Shown piece by piece: positions 1-7,947 of a DNA stretch of 64,000 nt; position 1 is the stretch's first letter, and each line of letters opens with the position of its first letter. The notes below the pieces were generated by a model. That model saw only the letters and a list, made by a program, of their open reading frames with translations, was not told the origin of the DNA and made no database searches. Origin of the DNA: Nocardia vaccinii NBRC 15922 (GTDB lineage: Bacteria > Actinomycetota > Actinomycetes > Mycobacteriales > Mycobacteriaceae). The position numbers were made by a program, and so were the translations under genes. The stretch is from positions 62,001 to 126,000 of the forward strand of contig NZ_BDCC01000028.1 of NCBI RefSeq assembly GCF_001613305.1, written 5' to 3'.

Positions 1-171
1 CCAGGACATCCCCGGAAACCCGCCACCGACGAATGCCCGGTCGGTACCGCAGACCCCGCACGCCGCCACCTGGATACGCACCTGATCGCGAGCCGGTGAC
101 GTCGTCTCGACCTCGGCCGGTTTCAGCGCCGCACCGGCGGACTGCACGTGAACAGCCTGATGAGTGGACAT
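1..171 (-). CDS. Zinc-type alcohol dehydrogenase (MDR family), N-terminal part only
   Basis: Reverse-strand reading frame open from an ATG at 171 to the window edge (57 residues; the rest lies outside). It begins MSTHQAVHVQ and holds the segment AACGVCGTDR near residues 37-46. The family places a catalytic-zinc cysteine in such a GVCGTD motif at the end of the first strands of the GroES-like domain, so this is the start of a zinc-dependent medium-chain dehydrogenase or threonine-dehydrogenase-like enzyme. A purine-rich GAGGATG lies just upstream of the start. It is divergent from the S1-protease remnant at 313. The substrate cannot be told from this fragment. Confidence 0.75.
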   Translation of the reverse strand, partial: MSTHQAVHVQSAGAALKPAEVETTSPARDQVRIQVAACGVCGTDRAFVGGGFPGMSW

Positions 172-312
172 CTACATCCTCGCTTTCCTCGGGGAACATG
201 AAAGACTGGTCGGCAGGAAGCGCCACAGGATTCGAGGCAACGGCAGCTGGGATCCCCCGACCGACTCGGAGGACCTCTGCTCCGGCCATGTGCGATCTGC
301 AGAGGAGCTACC

Positions 313-552
313 GTGAGACGTACGATCGCGGCAATCGCCGCGGCAATCACACTGACTGGACCGGGAATCGGTGCCGCGAACGCGAGAAGCAGTGCCCCGG
401 TGGTCGGCCCCGGAACCTCGATCGGGCTGTGCACCGTCACCACCGCCGGACACGACGCTCGGGGCAACGCGGTGGCTCTCACGGCCGGGCACTGCATGCT
501 CAGCCGTGGTCATCGGCTACGGATTCAGGATCGGATGAGCGTGTGCGAGTAA
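313..552 (+). pseudogene. Secreted trypsin-like (S1) serine protease, truncated by frameshift
   Basis: GTG at 313 preceded by AGAGGAG (301-307). The product would be 79 residues. It has a good Sec signal peptide (MRRTIAAIAAAITLTGPGIG then AANA), followed by a segment typical of small actinobacterial S1 peptidases: a Cys, then a GHD turn, then LTAGHC, where the His is the first member of the catalytic triad. After this the frame ends at 552. In the next frame the sequence AVVIGYGFRIG can be read from 503 before another stop, which fits the family better than the native frame does. No Asp or Ser triad motif follows. I read it as a decayed protease gene. A short functional peptide is possible but unlikely. 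Confidence 0.5.
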
Positions 553-865
553 GGGATGCCATTCTCGACTATTCGCAATCTGGAGAACGCATTCGTGAAA
601 CGGATAACAGTTCAGGCCGCACGAGTTACCGAGCCGAATGCGAAACGTTTCACCGTTCATCACATACTCGGTGGCTCGAACCCATTGATTGAGAATCGGT
701 TACGCTGCCGTTCTTTCCCGCGCGACCGCTGTTGAACTGTTATTTATCCGAGGAGTGCCCGCGCCATGATGGCAAATGCTCGCGCCGACCCATTATCCCT
801 TGTGGGGCAGGCACTTTCGAATCAGATACCACCTCTACAAGTCGAATCGTGTGAAGAATTTCGAG
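553..865. other. Gene-poor gap, less GC-rich than its surroundings
   Basis: No convincing gene on either strand. The stretch 730-765 has an AT-rich patch and a GAGGAG, after which a 49-codon frame starts at ATG 766, but that frame runs antisense over the well-supported 28-residue peptide gene and has no recognisable composition. The gap may hold the 3' remains of the decayed protease. Confidence 0.4.
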
Positions 866-952
866 CTAGATTATCGCCACCAGCGCTCCCAGCAGTGCGC
901 CCAAGCCTGCGATAGCGAGACCAGCTGCACTTCCAATACCTGGTAGTAACAT
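866..952 (-). CDS. 28-residue hydrophobic peptide
   Basis: Very short reverse-strand gene with all expression signals. ATG at 952 is preceded by GGAGGAACC (953-961), and further upstream is a promoter with TTGACT (1018-1023) and TAGGCT (996-1001) spaced 16 bp. The product starts MLLPGIGSAAGLAIAG and ends LGALLGALVAII, so it is one uninterrupted hydrophobic span of 28 residues rich in Gly, Ala and Leu with small-xxx-small spacing, long enough to cross a membrane once. It has no charged residue. I do not recognise a family. Membrane-active peptides, small regulatory membrane proteins, type I toxins and the small cell-wall channel peptides of mycolata all have comparable size, but the sequence does not decide between them. 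The neighbours give no functional clue. Confidence 0.6.
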   Translation of the reverse strand: MLLPGIGSAAGLAIAGLGALLGALVAII

Positions 953-995
953 GGTTCCTCCTTCAACGCTTTGTCGAGCCGAACTAACAATTTCC

Positions 996-1023
996 AGCCT
1001 AGATCCGCCCGTCGAAAAGTCAA
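996..1023 (-). promoter_or_regulatory. Promoter of the 28-residue peptide gene
   Basis: On the reverse strand, -35 TTGACT (1018-1023) and -10 TAGGCT (996-1001) lie 16 bp apart. A start near 989 would give a leader of about 37 nt that contains the GGAGGAACC ribosome binding site. Position and strength agree with a housekeeping-sigma promoter. The rest of 1024-1322 shows no gene. Confidence 0.55.
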
Positions 1024-1322
1024 CAGCTCGAACCGGTGTCGACAATGGCCGCGATTTGCGCGCCGACGATTGAAAGACATCCTCGGACAGGTTGTTTCGA
1101 TTCCTGTGAAGTGCGTGACCACATCCAGCTCGCGAACTGAAGACCCCGTTTCCCCGCCGGAACCACTCGGTCGGCGAAAAGGGTTTCGTGCGCGATCCCC
1201 GCGTTCTCCCATGCGCACCATTCCCGCGCGGCCGTCTCGCGCGCGAACCGGCTCGTGCTCTCACGCCGCGTCCGGATTCGGGGCGAGGCGATGGGCCATT
1301 GCCCTGGTGGGTGCGACAACTC

Positions 1323-1351
1323 TTGACAACCTACAACTGATCGGTTGTATA
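1323..1351 (+). promoter_or_regulatory. Promoter and operator of the ArsR-type regulator
   Basis: Consensus -35 TTGACA (1323-1328), 17-bp spacer, -10 TGTATA (1346-1351). The GTG at 1360 is 8 nt downstream, so the mRNA is probably leaderless. A 16-bp dyad, ACAACTGATCGGTTGT (1333-1348, one mismatched pair), fills the spacer and touches the -10 element, the classic place for an autorepressor of the ArsR family. Confidence 0.65.
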
Positions 1352-1359
1352 TTCTTCTC

Positions 1360-1716
1360 GTGACCGAGCCCGACGAGGAGGACAGGGCCGATGCGCTGTT
1401 CCACGCGCTCGCCGACCGAACCCGGCGCGACATCATGCGCAGGGTGCTGGCCGGAGAGCACTCGGTCTCCGCTCTCGCCGCGAAGTACGACATGAGCTTC
1501 GCGGCAGTGCAGAAGCACGTCGCCGTCCTGCAGAAGGCCGGCCTGCTCACCAAGCGGCGCGACGGTCGCGAGCAGCTGGCCAGCGGCGACGTGACGGCGG
1601 TGCGGTCGGTGGCATCCATGCTCAGCGAGCTGGAGCAGGTCTGGCGTGGCCGCATCGCGCGGATCGACGAGCTGATCGCATCCGACACCCCACCACACCA
1701 CAGTCAGAAGGAGTAA
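1360..1716 (+). CDS. ArsR/SmtB-type winged-helix regulator
   Basis: 118 residues from GTG at 1360, chosen because it sits at the expected transcription start. A slightly longer TTG start at 1345 would lie inside the operator. The N-terminal half is a winged-helix domain: ALADRTRRDIMRRVLAG, then a recognition helix in VSALAAKYDMSFAAVQKHVA, then the wing around LLTKRRDGREQL. There are no Cys or His clusters for metal sensing. This subgroup commonly precedes an SRPBCC/AHSA1-like protein, as here (gap 2 nt), and the pair usually acts as autoregulated repressor plus target. The ligand is unknown. Confidence 0.85.
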   Translation: MTEPDEEDRADALFHALADRTRRDIMRRVLAGEHSVSALAAKYDMSFAAVQKHVAVLQKAGLLTKRRDGREQLASGDVTAVRSVASMLSELEQVWRGRIARIDELIASDTPPHHSQKE

Positions 1717-1718
1717 CA

Positions 1719-2204
1719 ATGCCCGTCATCGACGTCCAGCACGACCTGGACTCCCGCACCCTGACCATCACCGCCGAATTCACCGCGCGAGTGGAGCGGA
1801 TCTGGCAGATCTACGCCGACCCGCGTCAGCTGGAAAAGGTCTGGGGTCCGCCGACCTACCCGGCGACCGTCGTCGATCACAACCTCACCCCCGGCGGCCT
1901 GGTGACCTACTTCATGACCGGTCCGGAGGGCGAGAAGTTCGCCGGGTACTGGAAAGTCACGGCCGTCGACGAGCCGCGCAGCTTCTCGTTCGAGGACGGA
2001 TTCGCCGACCTGGAATTCAACCCGAACCCGGATTTGCCTGTCTCGCACAATGTTTACACGTTCACCGAGCAGGATGGCCGCACCCGCGCCGAGTATGTCA
2101 GCACCTACGAATCCGCGGAAGGGCTGCAGAAGGTGCTGGAGATGGGTGTCATCGAGGGCGCCAGCGCCGCACTCGGCCAGATCGATGCACTCCTCGCTTC
2201 CTGA
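1719..2204 (+). CDS. SRPBCC (AHSA1-like) domain protein
   Basis: 161 residues, ATG at 1719 with AGAAGGAG upstream. The fold signature is clear: an opening strand (LTITAEFTARVERIWQIYAD), RQLEKVWGPPTYPATV, GGLVTYFMTGPEGEKFAGYW, and a C-terminal long helix (GLQKVLEMGVIEGASAALGQ). AHSA1-type START-like proteins are cytosolic and bind hydrophobic ligands or act on stress responses. It is cotranscribed with the ArsR-type gene 2 nt upstream and so is probably under the same operator. Its ligand cannot be inferred. Confidence 0.85.
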   Translation: MPVIDVQHDLDSRTLTITAEFTARVERIWQIYADPRQLEKVWGPPTYPATVVDHNLTPGGLVTYFMTGPEGEKFAGYWKVTAVDEPRSFSFEDGFADLEFNPNPDLPVSHNVYTFTEQDGRTRAEYVSTYESAEGLQKVLEMGVIEGASAALGQIDALLAS

Positions 2205-2261
2205 TCCGCAGACAACCAGTCGCACATCGTTTCCAAGGGGCATTGTGCTGGCCGAGGCTGC

Positions 2262-2723
2262 TCAACGGGCGTCCGGTGCGATCGCCCAGAGTCCATCGGC
2301 GTCGCCCGCGTCGAGCCGACCTCGATAGACAGCGAGTTTGTGGTCGATGAGCTCCAGGTTTTCCTGGAGCTCGGTAAGTTTCGCGATCACATCGGCGCGG
2401 TGGGCTTCGAGCAAGTCCAGTCGTTGCTGCTCGTTGCCGTGACCGGCGTCGACGAGCTGGGCGTAGCGCCGGATGGTCTTGATAGGCATGCCGGTAGCCC
2501 GCAGCTTCGTGCACACGGTGATCCAATCCAGGTCGAGTTGCCGGTACCGGCGACGACCGCTGGAAGTCCTGTCGATGGTGGTGACGACCAGACCGGCGCG
2601 TTCGTAATAGCGCAGCGTGTGCACACTGACCCCGGTGCGACGGGCGGCCTCGGCGATGCTGACCCCCGCCTGCGGATTCGAGTGGGCGGATTGGGATCTC
2701 GATTGCGGTTTGACTTCGAGCAC
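2262..2723 (-). CDS. MerR-family transcriptional regulator
   Basis: 153 residues from GTG at 2723. An N-terminal MerR HTH (SIAEAARRTGVSVHTLRYYE, residues 22-41) is followed by the wing (TSSGRRRYRQLD), then a hydrophobic linker and a long coiled-coil dimerisation helix (residues ~95-140). There are no C-terminal cysteines, so it is not a metal or redox sensor of the SoxR or CueR type. It is closest to the short MerR group that controls an adjacent oxidoreductase. It is divergent from the SDR gene 23 bp away, and its own start codon lies inside the shared operator. Confidence 0.88.
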   Translation of the reverse strand: MLEVKPQSRSQSAHSNPQAGVSIAEAARRTGVSVHTLRYYERAGLVVTTIDRTSSGRRRYRQLDLDWITVCTKLRATGMPIKTIRRYAQLVDAGHGNEQQRLDLLEAHRADVIAKLTELQENLELIDHKLAVYRGRLDAGDADGLWAIAPDAR

Positions 2724-2740
2724 GCTCTAAATTTTAACGT
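2710..2740 (+). promoter_or_regulatory. MerR-type operator and 19-bp-spacer promoter of the SDR gene
   Basis: -35 TTGACT (2710-2715) and -10 TAACGT (2735-2740) are 19 bp apart, the overlong spacer that MerR proteins activate by DNA distortion. Between them lies an imperfect 9+2+9 dyad: ACTTCGAGC (2713-2721), AC, GCTCTAAAT (2724-2732), matching at 7 of 9 positions. The SDR start codon is 6 nt past the -10, so that mRNA is probably leaderless. Confidence 0.6.
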
Positions 2741-2746
2741 CGCGGT

Positions 2747-3457
2747 ATGACAACAACATTGATCACCGGGGCCAACAAGGGACTCGGCTACGAGACAGCC
2801 CGCCGGCTCGTCGCGGCAGGCCATACCGTCTACATCGGCAGCCGGGATGTCGACCGCGGTCGACGCGCCGCCCAACAGTTGAGCGCGCGGGCCGTTCAGC
2901 TCGACGTCACCGACGATGCGTCGATACTCGCCGCGGCCGAAACCATCGAGGCAGACGGTGGGCTCGACGTGCTGGTCAACAATGCCGGCATCGCACCGGA
3001 ATGGAGGGCCCCCAATGCCGTAGTCGGTGCTGGTGAGATGACCGCGGAATTGATGCGGAAGACGTTCGAGACCAACGTTTTCGGCATGGTCCGCGTGCTG
3101 CACGCGTTTCTGCCACTGCTGCAGCGCTCCCCCGCCGCGGTGGTGGTCAACGTCAGCAGTGGGCTGGCATCCCTGACCAGGGCCGCGACCGAAGGCACAG
3201 CGGCACACGCCTACCCCGGCGTCGCCTACCCGGCATCCAAGACCGCCGTCAACGCCATCACCCTGCGCTACGCACGGGCATTCCCCACCATCCGGATCAA
3301 CGCCGTGGAGCCCGGATTCACCAGCACCGACCTCAACGCAGGCACCGGCACACAAACCGTCGAGCAGGGCGCCGAAATCATCGTGCGCATGACTCAAATC
3401 GACAACGACGGCCCTACCGGCGGATACTTCGACGCTGAAGGCGCAATCCCTTGGTGA
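2747..3457 (+). CDS. Short-chain dehydrogenase/reductase
   Basis: 236 residues. Dinucleotide motif TGANKGLGYETAR (residues ~7-19), an Arg after strand 2 (IGSRDVDRG) that suggests NADP(H), NNAG (residues ~79-82), catalytic Ser in VNVSSG, and YPASK with catalytic Tyr and Lys. A classical cytosolic SDR. It is transcribed divergently from a MerR regulator through a MerR-type promoter, so it is probably induced by the ligand of that regulator. Substrate unknown. Confidence 0.9.
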   Translation: MTTTLITGANKGLGYETARRLVAAGHTVYIGSRDVDRGRRAAQQLSARAVQLDVTDDASILAAAETIEADGGLDVLVNNAGIAPEWRAPNAVVGAGEMTAELMRKTFETNVFGMVRVLHAFLPLLQRSPAAVVVNVSSGLASLTRAATEGTAAHAYPGVAYPASKTAVNAITLRYARAFPTIRINAVEPGFTSTDLNAGTGTQTVEQGAEIIVRMTQIDNDGPTGGYFDAEGAIPW

Positions 3458-3682
3458 TCAAAACCTACTGGGCCGCCGCGAATCCGGACTCCTTTGGTCC
3501 GCGAGCTCGTATGGCCGGCGGCGCGCATCGTTCGAGTGCGGTCACTCGCCGGCATGGACGGCAGCCGCGACCGGCGCGGTGTTCGTCGTCGGTTCGGGTA
3601 TCCATCCCGGTCGGGGGATGTACTCTGACTGCCCTCAGGGAGATTCGCGTGGGTCGGGCCCCCTCGAGGGAGGGAAGTCCGG

Positions 3683-5002
3683 ATGATGGGCAGTGTCGTA
3701 TCAGCCTGTGGCGCAGCGTGTTCAGTGGTCAAGCGCGGTCAGCTGCGCTTGGTTCTGATCGCAATCTCGGCCGTGTTGTGCTTTACCGGTGCTTCCATGG
3801 CGGTCAGTAGTGCGGATCCGATCCCGATTCCGCAGAACGACCTGTTCTACACCCCGCCGTCGGGCTGGGAGTCGCAAGCGCCGGGCACCGTGCTGAATTC
3901 GCGGCCCGTCGAGGTGGCCTCGATGGGTCCGCAGGCGCAGGACGCCGATGCCTGGCAGTTGCTGTATCGAACGACCGATAACACCGGTCAGCCCATCACG
4001 ACCGTGACAACGGTGCTGCGGCCACGAACCGGGCAGGTCAAAGGTTTGATCAGCTATCAGGCTGCCGAAGATGCCTCGGCCCCGCAGTGCGTTCCCTCGT
4101 TCGCGCTCCGGCAAGGAGCGGTCCCGATGGACCACAAGTACGACGCCTCGCTGGATTTCATTCAGATCGGCCAGATGTTGTCGTCCGGTCATGCGATTTC
4201 CGTACCCGATTGGGAGGGAGCGAACGGGGCGCTGTTCACCCCGAATCAGCCGGGTTATACCGCGCTCGACGGAGTGCGCGCAGCCGAGGCTTTCGCGCCG
4301 CTCGGCCTGGCCGGCACCGATACCCCGGTTGCCGCGGTCGGCTACTCCGGCGGCTCGTGGGGCAGCGCTTGGATCGCGCAGGTTCAACCGACCTACGCTC
4401 CCGAACTACGACTGGTCGGTGTTGCCCGGGGCGGTGGGGCGTTCGGTGCGGCAGAGCCCATGGGCATGTACCTGCAGTCGCTCGACGGCGGTCCGTTCTC
4501 CGGTTTCCTGCCGTCGCTCCTGCCGGGCATGATGCGCGCGGACCCGCGGATGGCGGCGGTTTTCGACACGTATCTGACGCCCGCCGGGAAAGCGTTGATG
4601 GCTGCGGGTGGTGGCGAATGCATGGTGGTGGACGTGGAACAGCATGCGTTCCTGCACATGGACGACTACCTGACGATCCCGTATTCGCAAGTGCTCGAGC
4701 AGCTACAGGCATCGTTCGACGAGATCGACGGCATCACGGCACCGACTGTGCCGCTGTTCTTCTATCACGCCGTACACGACGAGATCGTCAACATCGCACC
4801 GGTCGACCAGACGGTGGCGAATTGGTGCGCCTCCGGGGCGCCGGTCACCTATACGCGGGACGAAATGAGCGAACACGCCAGTCTCGAGGTCGCTGCGATT
4901 CCTGCGGCCATGCGTTGGATCGATGACCGTCTGGCGGGGCAGCCCGCGCCGGATGGTTGCTCGATCCGCACGGTGCCGTCCATGTCGCTCGGTGGTGCGT
5001 AG
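3683..5002 (+). CDS. Secreted lipase, LIP family
   Basis: 439 residues, ATG at 3683 with GGGAGGGAAG upstream. A Sec signal peptide (hydrophobic residues ~22-42, then SSADPIPIPQ) precedes an alpha/beta-hydrolase of the secretory lipase family. The nucleophile elbow is GYSGGS, Ser about 222. An acid residue is plausible in YHAVHDEIV and the catalytic His in SEHASLE near the C-terminus. The length agrees with mycobacterial and nocardial LIP lipases, which cleave triacylglycerols outside the cell. It stands alone, and the 224-bp gap before it holds no gene. Confidence 0.88.
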   Translation: MMGSVVSACGAACSVVKRGQLRLVLIAISAVLCFTGASMAVSSADPIPIPQNDLFYTPPSGWESQAPGTVLNSRPVEVASMGPQAQDADAWQLLYRTTDNTGQPITTVTTVLRPRTGQVKGLISYQAAEDASAPQCVPSFALRQGAVPMDHKYDASLDFIQIGQMLSSGHAISVPDWEGANGALFTPNQPGYTALDGVRAAEAFAPLGLAGTDTPVAAVGYSGGSWGSAWIAQVQPTYAPELRLVGVARGGGAFGAAEPMGMYLQSLDGGPFSGFLPSLLPGMMRADPRMAAVFDTYLTPAGKALMAAGGGECMVVDVEQHAFLHMDDYLTIPYSQVLEQLQASFDEIDGITAPTVPLFFYHAVHDEIVNIAPVDQTVANWCASGAPVTYTRDEMSEHASLEVAAIPAAMRWIDDRLAGQPAPDGCSIRTVPSMSLGGA

Positions 5003-5181
5003 CGCGCGGTCGGGACTACGCGGGGCGATACCCATACAGTTCGAGCACGTCCCGCCACGGCGTCCCCGCCCGTGTCCGCCACTGATCCTGTCGATGAGCC
5101 GGCGTTTCGTCCACTTCGGTTCGACCGCGCGGCCAGTCACATCCTGTAATGCCGCTCATTGAGCGGTTCGACCGAACAACC

Positions 5182-5210
5182 GAGCCCCCTCCAGGTCCCT
5201 GAAGGGGCTC
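5182..5210. terminator. Possible bidirectional terminator between lipase gene and ychF
   Basis: GC-rich hairpin: GAGCCCC (5182-5188) pairs with GGGGCTC (5204-5210), with further imperfect pairing towards the loop. It lies in the 264-bp gap between two convergent genes. No U-tract follows on either strand, which is common in actinobacteria. Confidence 0.4.
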
Positions 5211-5266
5211 AGTTGGAGTCTCTGACCAGCAGGTTCACTGCCTCGATGCCTACTTCTTTGCAGACG

Positions 5267-6346
5267 CTACACGTTGAAGCGGAACTCGACTACGTCCCCA
5301 TCGTGCATGACGTAATCCTTACCTTCCATTCGGACCTTGCCGGCGGATTTGGCGGCGGCCATCGAGCCGGCCTCGACCAGGTCGCCGAAGGCGACGATTT
5401 CGGCCTTGATGAAGCCGCGTTCGAAGTCGGTGTGGATGACGCCGGCGGCTTTGGGGGCGGTGTCGCCCTGGTGGATTGTCCAGGCGCGGGCCTCTTTCGG
5501 GCCCGCGGTGAGGTACGTCTGGAGGCCGAGGGTGTGGAAGCCGGCGCGGGCGAGGGCGTGCAGGCCCGGTTCGGTTTGGCCGATGGATTCGAGGAGTTCC
5601 AGGGCGGATTCGTCGTCGAGTTCGAGGAGTTCGGCTTCGACCTTGGCGTCGAGGAAGACCGAATCTGCCGGGGCGACAGCGGCTTTCAGCTCCGCGACGC
5701 GTGCTGAGTCGGTGAGGATCGACTCGTCGGCGTTGAAGACGTAGAGGAAGGGTTTGGTGGTGAGCAGCGAAAGTTCTTTCAGCAGTTCGCTATCCACCTT
5801 CGAGCCCGCCGCGAAGAGGGTCGTGCCGTTGTTCAGGAACTCCTGGGCGGCCTTGGCGGCGTCGGCGACCGGTTTGCGGTCCTTCTTGACCTTCGCTTCC
5901 TTCTCCAGGCGCGGGACGGCCTTCTCCAAAGTCTGCAGGTCGGCGAGAATCAGTTCGGTCTCGATCACCTCGATATCGGCGGTCGGGTCGACCTTGCCGT
6001 CCACGTGCACCACGTCATCGTCGGCGAACACACGCACAACCTGGCAGATGGCGTCGGCCTCGCGGATGTTGGCCAGGAACTTGTTGCCCAGGCCGGCGCC
6101 CTCGGACGCGCCCTTCACGATGCCCGCGATATCGACGAACGACACCGTCGCGGGGACGATGCGCTCGGAGGAGAAGATCTCGGCGAGCTTGTTCAGCCTC
6201 GGATCCGGCAGCGGCACCACGCCGACGTTCGGCTCGATGGTGGCGAACGGATAGTTCGCGGCCAGCACGTCGTTCTTGGTCAGCGCATTGAACAGCGTCG
6301 ACTTTCCGACGTTGGGCAGGCCGACGATTCCGAGGGTGAGACTCAC
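5267..6346 (-). CDS. ychF: Redox-regulated ATPase YchF (Obg-like)
   Basis: 359 residues from GTG at 6346, with TAGACT (6356-6361) 9 nt upstream. P-loop GLPNVGKST at residues 8-16, the family-specific NYPFATIEPNVG, DIAGIVKGASEGAGLGN (G3 region), and a C-terminal TGS-like domain ending DGDVVEFRFNV. YchF prefers ATP over GTP, binds ribosomes and affects translation and oxidative-stress responses. It is complete and of normal length. Convergent with the lipase gene. Confidence 0.97.
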   Translation of the reverse strand: MSLTLGIVGLPNVGKSTLFNALTKNDVLAANYPFATIEPNVGVVPLPDPRLNKLAEIFSSERIVPATVSFVDIAGIVKGASEGAGLGNKFLANIREADAICQVVRVFADDDVVHVDGKVDPTADIEVIETELILADLQTLEKAVPRLEKEAKVKKDRKPVADAAKAAQEFLNNGTTLFAAGSKVDSELLKELSLLTTKPFLYVFNADESILTDSARVAELKAAVAPADSVFLDAKVEAELLELDDESALELLESIGQTEPGLHALARAGFHTLGLQTYLTAGPKEARAWTIHQGDTAPKAAGVIHTDFERGFIKAEIVAFGDLVEAGSMAAAKSAGKVRMEGKDYVMHDGDVVEFRFNV

Positions 6347-6501
6347 GAGATCAGGAGTCTACGCGGCGGCTGTGCGCGCTGTTGCCCCAGGTAGATGATC
6401 GTCGCACCGAATCGCGGAGAACGCCCTGGACTCGGCTTCGCGGCCGCTGTCGAACAGTGCGGAGCAGCCGGTATGCGCAAACCGTCGGCGGTCCGCTTGC
6501 G

Positions 6502-7302
6502 TCATCCCACATAAGTGATGATCGCGTTGGCGATCACCGTGGCGATTCGCGCACGGCCGTCGCGTGATTCGAGTACCGCCGCATCCCCGGGATGATGCAT
6601 ATTTCCGCATTCGACCAGCGCGGTCGGGCGTTCGGAGAGGTTCAGGCCGGACAGGTCGCCGCGCGGGTCCAGGCCGTGGGAGCCGACGTAGGTGGAAGGG
6701 CTGAAGCCCGCCGCGGTGAAGCTGTCGCGCAGGGTGGTGGCCAAGCGGATCGACGGCTCGCCCTGGGCGGGGTTGCGCGGCGGGGCGGAATAGGCGACGT
6801 GGAAGCCGTGCGAATTCGCTCCCGGCGAGCCGTCGGCGTGGATCGAGACCACCGCCGCGGCATCGGCGCGATTGCCGATGGCCGCGCGTTCGTCGACGCA
6901 CGGTCCGACGCCGGAGTCGTCGGGGCGAGTCATGACAACGGTAAATCCCTTGGCGGACAACGCGTCTCGGACTCGCGTCGCGACATCCCAGTTGAATGCG
7001 TGTTCCGGGTAGCCGCCCAGGGCGGCGGTTCCGGTGGTGTTGCACGCCTTCATCCCGCCCCGGCCGTCGGGGACTCGGCGGTTGATCGCGGCCGAGTGCC
7101 CGGCATTGCCTCCGTTGTGCCCCGGATCGAGGACGATCACGCGGCCCGCTCCGATAGCAGCCGGTGCGGTGTACGTGCTGGTGACCGGCGTGGGTGTGAG
7201 GGATGGGCGCTGCGGGGACGTGCTCGCGGAACCCGAGCCGCAGGCGGTCAGCAGCGCCGCGCAGGCCGATAATGCGGTCGCGCCGGAGCGACGACGATTC
7301 AT
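6502..7302 (-). CDS. N-acetylmuramoyl-L-alanine amidase, lipoprotein
   Basis: 266 residues. A lipobox LLTAC with Cys about 21 follows a short signal peptide, so the enzyme is probably anchored to the outer face of the membrane. Amidase_3 domain from residue ~53: VIVLDPGHNGG (zinc His ~62), YPEHAFNWD (zinc Glu ~99), VVSIHADGS (zinc His ~154) and ALVECGNM (catalytic Glu ~230). It resembles the zinc amidase Rv3717 of M. tuberculosis, which cuts the bond between muramic acid and the stem peptide during wall turnover. It seems to be a single-gene unit. Confidence 0.9.
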   Translation of the reverse strand: MNRRRSGATALSACAALLTACGSGSASTSPQRPSLTPTPVTSTYTAPAAIGAGRVIVLDPGHNGGNAGHSAAINRRVPDGRGGMKACNTTGTAALGGYPEHAFNWDVATRVRDALSAKGFTVVMTRPDDSGVGPCVDERAAIGNRADAAAVVSIHADGSPGANSHGFHVAYSAPPRNPAQGEPSIRLATTLRDSFTAAGFSPSTYVGSHGLDPRGDLSGLNLSERPTALVECGNMHHPGDAAVLESRDGRARIATVIANAIITYVG

Positions 7303-7599
7303 CCGTTCACCGTGCCATACTCCGGCCGCCGGGCCCGAATGCGGCCGTCGGCGTGGCTCGAGTGGGACACGCGGGCGAACTCGCTCACAACTGCACTGCT
7401 CGTGGTCGAGCTACCCGTACGCGCCGCATCGAAGGCGAACCGGGTTGCGCTTCGTCCGAGATCCGCCGCACGCGCCCTCGACCAGGTCGTGCGCTGCTCG
7501 ATCGTTTCCGGGTGCGGCAGTTGCCGGAACTGCGGGACATGTCGCGTACCAACGCAATCGTCGACGTTCCGAAGGTTCGGTACCAGCGTCAGCGCAAGA

Positions 7600-7915
7600 T
7601 CGCTCACGCGCCGCGCAGGTCTGTGCCCCGTGTGGTGGAGTAGCAGATACCGAGGTGTGTCGGATGGCTCGCCCGGGACGATCACGGCGAACGTCCCCAA
7701 CGCAGTAGCTCTGCGAGATCTGTTGTGGCAGCACCGGGGAAGTGGAAAATTCGCTCGTCGAGGTATGCGGGTTGCTCATGCGGCAGGCGACGCGGGCTTG
7801 CGGCCCAGGTGGCGGAGCAGGCGATTCACCGGGGTGCCCTACGGCTCGCCCGGGCGGTTGCGGCGTATGCGCCCGGTGATGCCGTACGCACGAGACATGT
7901 TGGGGTGGTGAGGGA
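7600..7915 (-). pseudogene. Two decayed tandem copies of the 3' end of the neighbouring gene
   Basis: The 3' part of the gene at 7948-8577 is repeated twice downstream of it. The element GGCTCGCCCGGG occurs at 7666-7677, 7843-7854 and 8015-8026 (spacing 177 and 172 bp), with an extra occurrence at 7928-7939. A run beginning GCCCAGGTGGCGGAGCAGGC is the same in the gene (from 7977) and in the middle copy (from about 7803). The distal copy still encodes, in frame, TFAVIVPGEPSDTP next to the native AFAAIVPGEPSDTP, but its context is scrambled. The rest of 7303-7600 shows no gene. Confidence 0.6.
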
Positions 7916-7947
7916 GTGGGGAGGTGCGGCTCGCCCGGGCGTAGTGC

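Noticed and set aside
33..692. Long forward open frame of 219 codons
   Set aside because: Arg/Ser/Pro-rich shadow over the alcohol dehydrogenase start and the S1-protease remnant. No domain and no ribosome site.
766..915. 49-codon forward frame starting after GAGGAG
   Set aside because: Runs antisense across the 28-residue peptide gene, which has far better signals. Polar, patternless translation, and the ribosome site is too far from the ATG.
7303..7947. Insertion sequence remnant
   Set aside because: The repeats match the adjacent gene's 3' end, not a transposase. No terminal inverted repeats or target duplications were seen.
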